In this document: positions 1 through 7,469 of the stretch, piece after piece
How the letters are laid out: each line of letters begins with the position of its first letter
How positions within the stretch are numbered: the first letter of the stretch is position 1
NCBI RefSeq assembly: GCF_041102575.1
Contig: NZ_JBGCUE010000010.1
Span: forward strand, 62,001 to 126,000
Direction of reading: 5' to 3'
Length of the DNA: 64,000 nucleotides
Source: Tenuifilum sp. 4138str
GTDB taxonomy: Bacteria; Bacteroidota; Bacteroidia; Bacteroidales; Tenuifilaceae
Made by a program: the position numbers and the translations under genes
The notes under the pieces: generated by a model
Told to the model about the DNA's origin: nothing
Database searches by the model: none
The model's input: the letters and a program-made list of their open reading frames with translations, nothing else

Positions 1-485
1 GACCCACCAAGATAATCTGATTGAAGACCAAGGTACTTTGCAACATCAGAATTTCTAATACCTTCGGGATTTGCTAAAATTAATTCCATTACGCTGGCTT
101 TAATCAACTCAAGTGCCATTTGGGCTTTTTCATAACATCCATCGGGGATATTTATTTTTGATTTAGTAGAAATTTTTTCTGGATTTGGGGAAACTTTATT
201 AGTCAAAAAACCTCCCCTATTCTTTACTCCAAAAGCAGATATTAATTCTGCTTCTATTTTAAGAGCTTGTTCTTCAGTTAAATCATCTGCAATTATTGAG
301 CAAATAACATCTTTACCCTCATCCTTAATACTTTTAATTGTTTTCCCTTTTTCAGAATCATCAATATTTAACTCATGCTCCCACGCTCTAGTCCCAGTTC
401 CTTTACCAATATAAAATGGTTTTGCAGGTTTTGTTCTCGGATCCTTCAGCAAATAAACATAAAAAGGATTTCTAGCCATTCTCAT
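1..485 (-). CDS. GIY-YIG nuclease-domain protein, 3' end cut by window edge
   Basis: Reading leftwards from an ATG at the right end gives an open frame that runs off the window without a stop (161 codons visible); a second ATG lies two codons in. The first 25 residues carry FYVYLLKDP and PFYIGKG, the two strands that define the GIY-YIG fold, followed by a conserved histidine and later EEQALKIEAELISAFG and a GGFLTN motif. This resembles the LEM-3-like/COG3680 type of GIY-YIG protein. The last 40 visible residues (NPEGIRNSDVAKYLGLQSDY) look like a helix-turn-helix, so a nuclease plus winged-helix arrangement is likely. Substrate and biological role are unknown; some relatives are restriction-like or repair nucleases. 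The right-hand neighbour faces the other way, so this gene is not in its operon. Confidence 0.75.
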   Translation of the reverse strand, partial: MRMARNPFYVYLLKDPRTKPAKPFYIGKGTGTRAWEHELNIDDSEKGKTIKSIKDEGKDVICSIIADDLTEEQALKIEAELISAFGVKNRGGFLTNKVSPNPEKISTKSKINIPDGCYEKAQMALELIKASVMELILANPEGIRNSDVAKYLGLQSDYLGG

Positions 486-588
486 AAGTTTTTTTGTTTA
501 TTCTTTGCTTATATTGAAATTTATTACTTTTCATAACTATCTAATACGCTTTACCTCTTTAACTATTTATAATTTCCTTTAGTACTAA

Positions 589-596
589 CAAAAATA
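589..596 (-). promoter_or_regulatory. Bacteroidota -7 element (TATTTTTG) for the GIY-YIG gene
   Basis: The minus strand reads TATTTTTG, a match to the TAnnTTTG consensus of the Bacteroidota primary sigma factor, about 100 nt upstream of the GIY-YIG start. No convincing -33 element is visible at the right spacing. Confidence 0.4.
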
Positions 597-841
597 GCAA
601 ACTTTAACTTATTCTATATCAATTACAGATTCTTATTACACCAATCTAAAAATAAGTCGCGATTATCAGGTTTAAACAATTAAACTTGCTACAGACTAAT
701 ACATACATATTGATAAAAGCATAAGGTCTCAGAAGTAGAATTCTAACAATATATAAGCTTATATCCCACTGATTTTAAATATTGTAGACTCTATTCAGGA
801 CGGGTCATTCTTTATCCTTTACCCTTTATCCATGTATTTAC
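597..841. other. Gene-free AT-rich spacer
   Basis: This stretch between divergent genes has no open frame with coding character, no strong hairpin and no repeat that I can see. It holds only the promoter-like elements listed at either side. Confidence 0.6.
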
Positions 842-849
842 TATCTTTG
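842..849 (+). promoter_or_regulatory. -7 element (TATCTTTG) for the gldB-like gene
   Basis: TATCTTTG fits TAnnTTTG exactly and lies 24 nt before the chosen ATG, which supports that start over the upstream TTG. Confidence 0.5.
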
Positions 850-873
850 TTCTGCTTTTAAAACTTGAACACA

Positions 874-1881
874 ATGAGGAACAAATGGATAGTAGTAGCC
901 ATTACTGTTTTGGCAGTTCATGGCTGTAAGGAAAACCGATTCGACTCAATTCAAACCCCTAGAGATGTTGAACCTGTTTCCATTACCAGGTTCGAGAAAG
1001 AGCTGTTTAGCCTTAATCCTGACAGCATTGAGAAAGCCTTCCACATTGTTTATCAAAAGCACACAAGTTTCACAAAACTGTTTACTGAGGGCATTATACG
1101 AATTGGGAAGAGCGATTCCCCCGATTTTTACAGGTACTTAGGGTTATTCCTCACCGATACCATGGTGCAAAACGCCAACAGAATGGTTGACAGTGTATTC
1201 CCAGCCAATGCTCCATTTGAAAAGGAGATTAGCAATGCGTTCGCGAGGTACTCTTTCTTTTTCCCAAACAAACCACTACCAAAGGTTTACACCTATATTT
1301 CAGGTTATAACCTATCATTGGCAATAGATGATAGTTTGGTGGCCGTAGGGCTTGACCGCTATTTGGGTAAAAATACCATACAGTATTCCCTGCTTGGCAT
1401 ACCTGTTTACCAGCAACGTAAGATGCACCCAGGTAAAGTTCCATCGGATGTTATGCGGGCCTGGCTGTACAGCGCTTTCCCTTTCCACGATTCAATCAAC
1501 AACCTACTAAGTAACATGATTTACGAAGGGCAAATCATGTACCTAACCAAGCGGATGCTCCCACATCAACCCGACTCCCTTATTTTTGGTTTTACACCAC
1601 AGCAGTACAAGTGGTGCCTAAATAACGAGTCTGCCATGTGGACTCACCTTATTGAAAATAAGCTGCTCTTTACCACCAATACTGTTGACATCAACAAGAT
1701 GATAAACGATGCTCCATTTACATCGGGGTTTCCACAGGAATCGCCCGGAAGGGCTGCAGTTTGGATAGGCTACCGAATTGTTGAGCGCTTTATGGAGCGA
1801 AACAAAAATATCGATCTTCAGAGGCTAATGCTTATAAAGGATTATCAGGAAATCCTTACCCTGGCAAGATATAAACCGTAA
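874..1881 (+). CDS. gldB: GldB-family lipoprotein
   Basis: The protein opens with a charged N-terminus, a short hydrophobic stretch and a cysteine at residue 18 (LAVHGC), as in a lipoprotein signal. The body matches the GldB family by its early ITRFEKELF motif, the FYRYLGLFLTDT region, the YNLSLAIDDSLVAVGLDRYLG segment and the C-terminal RAAVWIGYRIVERFM helix. GldB is an outer-membrane-directed lipoprotein required for gliding in Flavobacterium johnsoniae; homologues also occur in non-gliding Bacteroidota, where their role is not settled. No other gld gene is present here, so motility cannot be inferred. I chose the ATG rather than a TTG three codons upstream because it gives a cleaner signal peptide and good promoter spacing. 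Confidence 0.8.
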   Translation: MRNKWIVVAITVLAVHGCKENRFDSIQTPRDVEPVSITRFEKELFSLNPDSIEKAFHIVYQKHTSFTKLFTEGIIRIGKSDSPDFYRYLGLFLTDTMVQNANRMVDSVFPANAPFEKEISNAFARYSFFFPNKPLPKVYTYISGYNLSLAIDDSLVAVGLDRYLGKNTIQYSLLGIPVYQQRKMHPGKVPSDVMRAWLYSAFPFHDSINNLLSNMIYEGQIMYLTKRMLPHQPDSLIFGFTPQQYKWCLNNESAMWTHLIENKLLFTTNTVDINKMINDAPFTSGFPQESPGRAAVWIGYRIVERFMERNKNIDLQRLMLIKDYQEILTLARYKP

Positions 1882-1934
1882 GCAAAGTTGCCCATAAACA
1901 AATTTTGCTGTAACTTGTTATTCATAATTGGCAA

Positions 1935-1962
1935 AACTTATATGATGAAATCTATATAAGTT
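1935..1962. promoter_or_regulatory. Perfect 9-bp inverted repeat upstream of fhs
   Basis: AACTTATAT and ATATAAGTT face each other across a 10-nt spacer, 38 nt before the fhs start. It could be an operator for a dimeric regulator or a hairpin in the 5' leader. No T-run follows, so it is unlikely to be a terminator of the gene before it. Confidence 0.35.
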
Positions 1963-2000
1963 AATAACACTTTTCCTGAATAACCTAAATCATTTTTACT

Positions 2001-3671
2001 ATGAAAAGCGATATTGAAATTGCACACGAAGCTAAAATGAAGCCCATAACCGAGATAGCCGGAATTCTGGGCATCAATCCTGACGATTTAATACCTTACG
2101 GTAAGTATAAAGCCAAAATTCCCTTGAGCTACATCGACAAGGAAAAGTATCAGCAAAACAAGTTGATACTGGTATCGGCCATTTCACCAACACCTGCCGG
2201 AGAGGGGAAAACAACAGTATCAATTGGCTTGGCGCAAGGCCTTAACCGAATTGGTAAACAAACCACAGTGGTTCTCCGTGAACCCTCGCTAGGCCCTGTG
2301 TTCGGTATAAAAGGAGGAGCAACCGGTGGTGGATACTCACAGGTTCTCCCCATGGAAGATATTAACCTCCATTTTACAGGCGATTTCAACGCCATTGAAA
2401 AGGCACACAACCTTCTTGCTGCGCTAATAGACAATAATTTACAAAGCAAAAAGCGTTCGTTAGGCATTGACCCCCGAACCGTAAAGTGGAAAAGGGTGAT
2501 GGACATGAACGACAGATCGTTGCGCCACATCATTGTTGGGCTGGGTGGTACAACCCATGGGGTACCCCGCGAAACCGGATTTGATATAACAGCTGCTTCG
2601 GAGGTTATGGCAATACTCTGCCTTGCCGAAAACATGGAAGACCTGAAGCAGAGGTTAGGGAATATCTTTGTGGGCTACACCTACGATAAAAAGCCCATTT
2701 ATGCTCGCGATTTACATGCCGAGGGTGCCATGGCAGCGCTCCTACGCGATGCCATAATGCCTAACCTAGTGCAAACCATTGAGAATACCCCTGCCATTAT
2801 TCATGGCGGACCATTCGCCAATATAGCCCAGGGTACCAACTCGGTTATAGCCACAAAAATGGGACTCTCGCTCAGTGAGTTCGTGGTTACCGAGGCTGGT
2901 TTTGGTTTCGATCTGGGAGCCGAAAAATTCATTGATATCAAGTGCCAGTATGCAGGGTTAAAACCAAGTGCAGTTGTGCTTGTAGCCACAATAAGGGCTC
3001 TTAAATACCATGGCGGAAAGCCACTTAAGGAGGTTTCACAACCCGATGTAGAGGCTCTTAAAAAGGGTATTGGCAACCTGCAAAAGCATGTGGAAAACAT
3101 GAAACTTTTTGGCATCTGCCCCGTGGTAGCCATAAATAGGTTTACAACTGACACTGATGAGGAAGTTGAATACATAAAAAGCGTTTGCAGGGAAATGGAT
3201 GTTCAGGTTGCAGAGGTTGATGTGTGGGGTAAAGGTGGCGAGGGTGCCATAGAGTTGGCTAAAATTGTTAACAAGATTGCCATGAATTGCCCATACCAGC
3301 ATAAAACCCTTTACGACTGGAACTGGACACCCGAAGCAAAAATCGAAACCCTTGCCAAGAAGATATACGGTGCTGAAGCTGTAGATTACACCGCTCAAGC
3401 AAAGGAGGATTTAAAGAAGGTATACTCACTAGGGATCGACAAACTGCCAATTTGTATGGCCAAGACCCAAAAATCGCTCTCCGATAACCCTGACCTGCTT
3501 GGCAGACCAAAGGATTTTGTGGTTACTGTTAGAGAAATTGAGGTTGCTGCTGGCGCAGGATTTATCATTCCAATTACCGGACAGATAATGCGTATGCCCG
3601 GATTACCCGATGAGCCTGCAGCCGAGCGAATTGATGTGGATAACAATGGAGTTATCAGCGGACTATTCTAA
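2001..3671 (+). CDS. fhs: Formate-tetrahydrofolate ligase
   Basis: This cytosolic enzyme makes 10-formyl-THF from formate, THF and ATP, feeding purine and fMet-tRNA synthesis. The 556-residue length matches the family. The P-loop is TPAGEGKT at residues 64-71, followed by REPSLGPVFGIKGGATGGGYSQV and the DINLHFTGDFNAIEKAHNLLAA segment, all hallmarks of Fhs. The C-terminus ends in the usual GFIIPITGQIMRMPGLP block. It is a single-gene transcription unit with its own terminator. purH and fmt, two users of the product, lie elsewhere in the window. Confidence 0.97.
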   Translation: MKSDIEIAHEAKMKPITEIAGILGINPDDLIPYGKYKAKIPLSYIDKEKYQQNKLILVSAISPTPAGEGKTTVSIGLAQGLNRIGKQTTVVLREPSLGPVFGIKGGATGGGYSQVLPMEDINLHFTGDFNAIEKAHNLLAALIDNNLQSKKRSLGIDPRTVKWKRVMDMNDRSLRHIIVGLGGTTHGVPRETGFDITAASEVMAILCLAENMEDLKQRLGNIFVGYTYDKKPIYARDLHAEGAMAALLRDAIMPNLVQTIENTPAIIHGGPFANIAQGTNSVIATKMGLSLSEFVVTEAGFGFDLGAEKFIDIKCQYAGLKPSAVVLVATIRALKYHGGKPLKEVSQPDVEALKKGIGNLQKHVENMKLFGICPVVAINRFTTDTDEEVEYIKSVCREMDVQVAEVDVWGKGGEGAIELAKIVNKIAMNCPYQHKTLYDWNWTPEAKIETLAKKIYGAEAVDYTAQAKEDLKKVYSLGIDKLPICMAKTQKSLSDNPDLLGRPKDFVVTVREIEVAAGAGFIIPITGQIMRMPGLPDEPAAERIDVDNNGVISGLF

Positions 3672-3691
3672 CCTCACCTTTAGCAAAAAAC

Positions 3692-3719
3692 AAGGTTGGC
3701 GCTTTGCCAACCTTTTTTT
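3692..3719 (+). terminator. Intrinsic terminator after fhs
   Basis: A perfect 9-bp stem (AAGGTTGGC / GCCAACCTT) with a 5-nt loop is followed by a run of seven T. An A-run on the left side means it may also serve the convergent porin gene. Confidence 0.85.
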
Positions 3720-3750
3720 ATACTTACTATGTTGAAACGGGAAGTATTTA

Positions 3751-4866
3751 CTACAAAGCCAACTCAAACATAAACTCAATAACCCCCTTACATTTTCCGT
3801 TGGAAATACTACGGTTTAAATCAATAACAAACTTATTCTTTTTGTAAATATGATAGGCTAATCCAATAATCTCACGGGTTTTCTCAATATCTGTTCCGGT
3901 ATAGTCAGTATAACGCATAACACCGTAAGCACCAAACAAGCTGAAGCGGTTTTTCAAGAACTTTACTTCTAGGAAAGCATTCAAACCCTTAGCTTTGTAT
4001 GAGTTGCCCAAAGAATCGGCCAGTGTACCCTCATGGTTTCCCAGCGAACGGAATAGCTGCCCTGTAAGAACAAGTCTGCGAGATTCATAGCTCAAGAAAC
4101 CCGTATGTGTATCCCAATCGGGGTAGAGTGCTGTATTACCCTTACCATGTGCTCCTGCATAGGAAAACTGTAAACCGGGTAAACGCTCAGGCATTGGCCG
4201 TACACTTAACCTCCACTGAAAAGTTTTATTGTTATTGAATTCAAGAGCATGGTAACCACCTCCGTTAAATACCCCCAATGCAATTGAACCAAATTTGCCG
4301 GGATAAGCATTGCTGACTGTTTTTTGGTAACCCTCATCAACCTTTCCACCCAGTAAAACCGATGTGGTAACCCCGAAATCGGCCGATGTGAGGATTTTCA
4401 TGTCATCGAGGTACTGGCTAGCAACAACTCTGTACGCGTTAACCTTTTCCTCGAAATCGATAAAAGGGGTTGGAACTTCTCCAATTAATAGTTTAGGGCT
4501 TGTGAATACCCCATAACTGCCCTCGTCCTTAAGCTCAACATAGCAATACTTTAAGCGCATTTCAAGGTCACCTTCACCATCGCCCTCCTTGTCAATTGTT
4601 AGGTCGGGAGTTATACGCCCCGATAGATACTTATTCAACGATTTCTCAAAGTTGATATAACCCCTCTTCACTGAAAACTCGTTGAAGTTACCATTGCCTT
4701 CCACATAATACCTGTAGCCAAGAAAAATTTGGGTTGAAATCTTACTGCTTTCCAAAAGCTGCAATATCCTTTGATTTTGATGGTAAATTATTGAGTCGTT
4801 TACCTCTTGCGCGTAAACAAAATGTTGCAAAACCATTAAAGCCGATAGGAAAACAATATTTCTCAT
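3751..4866 (-). CDS. Porin of the OprO/OprP (phosphate-selective) family
   Basis: A cleavable signal peptide (about residues 1-20, ending in YAQ) is followed by an alternating, aromatic-rich sequence typical of an outer-membrane beta-barrel and ending in an aromatic/hydrophobic residue pattern (FMFELAL). Segments such as GYINFEKSLNKYLSGRITPD, LLIGEVPTPFIDFEEKV and the loop-rich middle are characteristic of Bacteroidota porins of the O/P superfamily. These are trimeric 16-strand channels in Pseudomonas, but phosphate selectivity cannot be assumed from membership. I start at the ATG that gives a normal signal peptide rather than a TTG six codons upstream, which would place the -7 element within a few bases of the start. 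The TTAACAT-type direct repeats upstream suggest phosphate control. Confidence 0.75.
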   Translation of the reverse strand: MRNIVFLSALMVLQHFVYAQEVNDSIIYHQNQRILQLLESSKISTQIFLGYRYYVEGNGNFNEFSVKRGYINFEKSLNKYLSGRITPDLTIDKEGDGEGDLEMRLKYCYVELKDEGSYGVFTSPKLLIGEVPTPFIDFEEKVNAYRVVASQYLDDMKILTSADFGVTTSVLLGGKVDEGYQKTVSNAYPGKFGSIALGVFNGGGYHALEFNNNKTFQWRLSVRPMPERLPGLQFSYAGAHGKGNTALYPDWDTHTGFLSYESRRLVLTGQLFRSLGNHEGTLADSLGNSYKAKGLNAFLEVKFLKNRFSLFGAYGVMRYTDYTGTDIEKTREIIGLAYHIYKKNKFVIDLNRSISNGKCKGVIEFMFELAL

Positions 4867-4881
4867 TGCTAAAATTTTAGG

Positions 4882-4889
4882 CAAAGATA
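4882..4889 (-). promoter_or_regulatory. -7 element (TATCTTTG) for the porin
   Basis: On the minus strand TATCTTTG matches TAnnTTTG, 15 nt before the ATG of the porin, implying a very short leader. Confidence 0.45.
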
Positions 4890-4909
4890 GTTACGTCTAT
4901 GTAAACTAT

Positions 4910-4947
4910 ATGTTAAGGTTTAAACGGTATGTTAAGTTAATGTTAAG
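4910..4947 (-). promoter_or_regulatory. Pho-box-like direct repeats (CTTAACAT x3)
   Basis: Three exact copies of CTTAACAT (minus strand) start 11 and 19 bp apart, just upstream of the porin promoter. The first two are separated by three bases, the pattern of the cyanobacterial Pho box (CTTAACCT with 3-nt spacers) and close to the 11-bp repeat period of E. coli PhoB sites. Their position about 20 bp before the -7 element is suitable for an activator. That a PhoB-like protein binds here is inference. Confidence 0.4.
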
Positions 4948-4973
4948 TTTAACCCAAGTAACATGAATTTAGA

Positions 4974-5052
4974 GGAATGAATCGGAATGAGTCGGAATTA
5001 TTCGGAATCAAAAGAATATGACGGAGTTAGAAGAAGTTAGAAGGAAAGTGAA
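4974..5052. repeat. 10-bp tandem repeats (GGAATnAnTC and GrAGTTAGAA)
   Basis: Three and a half units of a 10-bp motif (GGAATGAATC, GGAATGAGTC, GGAATTATTC, GGAAT) are followed, after a short gap, by three units of a second 10-bp motif (GGAGTTAGAA, GAAGTTAGAA, GGAAAGTGAA). Both have a period near one helical turn. No open frame crosses them. Confidence 0.6.
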
Positions 5053-5117
5053 CAGTTAAACCCAACAATAATATGGCGGATAGAGCTAGCAAAGTTGGCT
5101 GCCACATTAGGTGTAAT

Positions 5118-5147
5118 GAGATGTTTCGCTAACGCTCAACATGACAA
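5118..5147. repeat. Single arm of the GTCAT hairpin repeat
   Basis: A 30-bp copy beginning GAGATGTTTCGCT and ending CAACATGACAA. It matches the right arm of the complete hairpin element that starts 64 bp downstream, with one or two differences, and has no left arm. A more diverged copy lies at 5481-5509. Confidence 0.6.
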
Positions 5148-5181
5148 CATTTTTACATGCAACATTCAACGGACAACATCC

Positions 5182-5258
5182 TTGTCATCCTGAGCGCAGC
5201 GAAGGATCTCCCTATTAAGTGCAAAAATGAGATGTTTCGCTATCGCTCAACATGACAA
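5182..5258. repeat. Complete GTCAT hairpin repeat element
   Basis: The left arm starts TTGTCATCCTGAGCG and the right arm ends CGCTCAACATGACAA. The two 29-30-bp arms are imperfect reverse complements around an 18-bp centre. Elements with these end sequences (GTCATCCTGAGC...AAGGATCT) are, from memory, scattered between genes in many unrelated bacteria; their function is unknown. Confidence 0.65.
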
Positions 5259-5261
5259 TAT

Positions 5262-5443
5262 TCCTACGAACAACGGAAAACGCTTCCAGCCCCGTAGGGG
5301 CAAATCAACTAAGCCCAGGGTTTTAACCCTGGGTATTGTGGTATTCAAAATTATTGGCGATGCACGCAACACATAATCCAAAGAGCAAGGGTGAACCGTT
5401 GCATCGCAACTGAATGGTATTGCAAAGAACAATTTCAGGAAAC
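5262..5443. repeat. Intergenic repeat element, copy 1 (with extra palindrome)
   Basis: This copy contains the palindrome GCCCCGTAGGGGC, then arms GCGATGCA (5357-5364) and TGCATCGC (5400-5407) separated by exactly 35 nt. Unlike the other two copies it has a perfect CCCAGGGTT/AACCCTGGG palindrome (5314-5333) inserted between the two parts. Short open frames across it match the repeat and have no independent coding support. Confidence 0.65.
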
Positions 5444-5510
5444 CCAATCAAAAGAGATAAAAGATTAGAAGGTACGAAAAGATGTTTCGGCTAGCTCAGC
5501 ATGACAATTG

Positions 5511-5677
5511 TTTCACGAAAAACGAGCAACAAACAACGTTTCCAGCCCCATAGGGGCTAAATATTTGTAACTCTAGGGCAATTCCCCTCATATGGCGATG
5601 CAGGCCATGCATAAGCCAAAGAGCAACGGTGAAGTTTTGCATCGCAAAGGAAAAACATCGCAAAGAGTGATTTTCAT
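5511..5677. repeat. Intergenic repeat element, copy 2
   Basis: It has the same order as the other copies: ACGAAAAACGAGCAAC lead-in, GCCCCATAGGGGC palindrome, ATATTTGTAAC, then GCGATGCA and TGCATCGC arms with a 35-nt spacer that keeps CCAAAGAGCAA. Confidence 0.7.
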
Positions 5678-5678
5678 G

Positions 5679-5706
5679 TTCTTTCTTGTCTTGATACAAG
5701 AAAGAA
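5679..5706. repeat. Perfect 11-bp inverted repeat (TTCTTTCTTGT)
   Basis: TTCTTTCTTGT and its exact reverse complement ACAAGAAAGAA flank a 6-nt loop. It sits directly after repeat copy 2 and before a longer palindromic element. No gene ends here, so a terminator role is not obvious. Confidence 0.55.
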
Positions 5707-5725
5707 TCAAAGAAAATCAAGGCTG

Positions 5726-5866
5726 AAAAGCCCAACCCGATGGGTACCCCGCGGGTGGAACTGCCACGCGATACAATTCGCCACGCCTGTGGCGTGATTC
5801 ATGTGGTATCGCTTACTAAGCCCACCGCCACGTTCCACCCCCGACCCATTGCCGGGTCTGGCTTTT
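5726..5866. repeat. Large imperfect palindromic element, ~140 bp
   Basis: Nested inverted segments centre near 5786: AAAAGCC...GGCTTTT at the ends, then ACCCG/CGGGT, ATGGGT/ACCCAT, GGGTGGAAC/GTTCCACCC, GCGATAC/GTATCGC and CGCCAC/GTGGCG inside. The arms are about 60 nt each with small bulges, so the transcript of either strand should fold into one long stem. It carries no transposase and is the right size for a MITE or REP-type element. Confidence 0.55.
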
Positions 5867-5939
5867 ATGCCTCTGCCTGCTTCTTCCGCTTCATTCCCTC
5901 TCAGGAATAAAGTCTGGGATGAAGCCGTTTTCCACAAAC

Positions 5940-6048
5940 AACCCAGATGACCCCTCTAAATCTCCCCTGAGAGGGGAGACTTTAGCCCTGCAATAAGGTC
6001 TCCTAATTGCTTCCCCCTCTCCTGTCAGGAGAGGGGTGGGGTGAGGTC
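5940..6048. repeat. GC-rich hairpin pair (CCCCTCTCC type)
   Basis: Two strong hairpins lie close together: TCTCCCCT/AGGGGAGA with a 3-nt loop (5961-5979) and CCCCTCTCCT/AGGAGAGGGG with a 3-nt loop (6014-6036). Sequences of this CCCCTCTCC type are common short intergenic repeats in many genomes. Confidence 0.5.
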
Positions 6049-6221
6049 GTTTTTTACGAAAAACGAACAACGAGTTACTAGCAACGCTTCCCACCCCGTA
6101 GGGGCGTAATATTTGTAACACCATGATTATTCCCACATGTATAGCGATGCACGCAATACCTTTTCCAAAGAGTAACACTGAAACGTTGCATCGCAATAGA
6201 ACAGCATGGCTAAGAGCAGCT
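6049..6221. repeat. Intergenic repeat element, copy 3
   Basis: ACGAAAAACGAACAAC, a CCCCGTAGGGG palindrome, ATATTTGTAAC, and the arms GCGATGCA (6144-6151) and TGCATCGC (6187-6194), again exactly 35 nt apart, are present in the order seen in copy 2. Confidence 0.7.
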
Positions 6222-6416
6222 TCCAAAAAAACAACAAGGATTAAAGGTTAAGGGATGCTTCGGAGGAGTCTATCCCGATATAGCGGGACTCAGCACGACG
6301 GGGAGCTATTTCGGCAGTAATTATCCTGTAAATTGGAAATCAAAATGACAAAAATCCCTAATTAAACGGTATTGGCGGTATTATTAATAATTCAAAAATA
6401 TTGAAGGGGTGTGCTT

Positions 6417-6446
6417 TTTGAAGATCAGCGCTAAATTGTATTTTTG
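6417..6446 (+). promoter_or_regulatory. Promoter for the transglycosylase gene (TTTG, TATTTTTG)
   Basis: TTTG is followed 18 bp later by TATTTTTG. Both elements fit the Bacteroidota -33/-7 consensus with near-standard spacing. The start codon lies 55 nt downstream of the -7 element. Confidence 0.6.
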
Positions 6447-6501
6447 TAGATTAAGTTAACAAATTGGTTCGGGTAACGTTAAATGGTAAAACTTCGTTTA
6501 C

Positions 6502-7461
6502 ATGATTAATAGAAAAATCGTTTTAATAGGATTGGTTGTAACTGCCATATGCTTTTTTGTTTTAATGCTATCGTTCATTCCAAGGCCAAATTCGGGATTT
6601 GAGAGGTATAAATCGTTAAACCCTTGGAGCGACTCGGTTTACCAATCGTCGCTTATTTTTGCAATCCCCATACCTGAGAAGTTGAGTTTTGCCGGTGAGG
6701 AAGTTCCCCTTCAGCATTTCGATGTTCGTGAATCGCTTGACCGTGAACTACATGTTAACACCTTTTGGCACTCGCAAACGGTTCTTCTGCTAAAGCGAGC
6801 AAACCGCTACTTCCCAATTATTGAGCCAATACTCAAAAAAAACAATATACCTGACGATTTTAAATACCTTGCTGTTGCAGAGAGTGGCCTTACCCAGGCA
6901 GTATCACCTTCCAAAGCAGTTGGATTCTGGCAGATACTTGAGGGTACAGCTAAAGAATACGGGCTTGAGATTAGTAAAGAGGTGGATGAGCGGTACCATA
7001 TTGAAAAGTCAACTGAGTTAGCCTGCCAGTACTTTAAAAAAGCTTTTGAGAAGTATGGTACATGGACCATGGCAGCAGCATCGTACAACTTTGGCATGAA
7101 CGGTATTACAAAGCAAATTGACCGGCAGGATAGTAATTCGTATTACGATATGGTTTTGGGCGACGAAACCGGCAGGTATGTGTACCGTATATTAGCGCTT
7201 AAGGTGATTTTTGAGAACCCCAAGCAGTACGGTTTCTTTCTGGATAGCACTGACCTTTATCCACCACTTGAGTACACTGAGGTTAAAGTTGACAGCACCA
7301 TTACCAGCATTGCTAGTTTTGCAAGGCAGTACGGCGTTAACTATAAACTCATCAAACTCTTTAATCCCTGGCTTAGGGAAAATTACTTGCCAGGCAAGCA
7401 AGGCAAATCGTACCTTATAAAGATACCACGTAAAGGTTTCCGTGAGGAGGCATATAAATAG
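6502..7461 (+). CDS. Membrane-anchored lytic transglycosylase (SLT/MltD-like)
   Basis: It should cleave the MurNAc-GlcNAc bond of peptidoglycan in the periplasm. A membrane segment at residues 5-26 anchors the protein. The SLT (GH23) domain spans about 98-205: AVAESGLTQAVSPSKAVGFWQI holds the catalytic glutamate (E127) and is followed by DERYHIEKSTELACQYF and the AAASYNFGMNGI substrate motif. The C-terminal 55 residues (ITSIASFARQYGVNYKLIKLFNPWL ... YLIKIP) look like a LysM-type peptidoglycan-binding fold. uvrA follows after only 8 bp, so the two are probably co-transcribed, though functionally unrelated. Confidence 0.9.
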   Translation: MINRKIVLIGLVVTAICFFVLMLSFIPRPNSGFERYKSLNPWSDSVYQSSLIFAIPIPEKLSFAGEEVPLQHFDVRESLDRELHVNTFWHSQTVLLLKRANRYFPIIEPILKKNNIPDDFKYLAVAESGLTQAVSPSKAVGFWQILEGTAKEYGLEISKEVDERYHIEKSTELACQYFKKAFEKYGTWTMAAASYNFGMNGITKQIDRQDSNSYYDMVLGDETGRYVYRILALKVIFENPKQYGFFLDSTDLYPPLEYTEVKVDSTITSIASFARQYGVNYKLIKLFNPWLRENYLPGKQGKSYLIKIPRKGFREEAYK

Positions 7462-7469
7462 GTTTTAGC

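Noticed and set aside
5247-6226. Four leftward open frames of 66-111 codons in the repeat island
   Set aside because: They coincide with hairpin and repeat elements, have no recognisable domain, and their sequences change with the repeats rather than as proteins.
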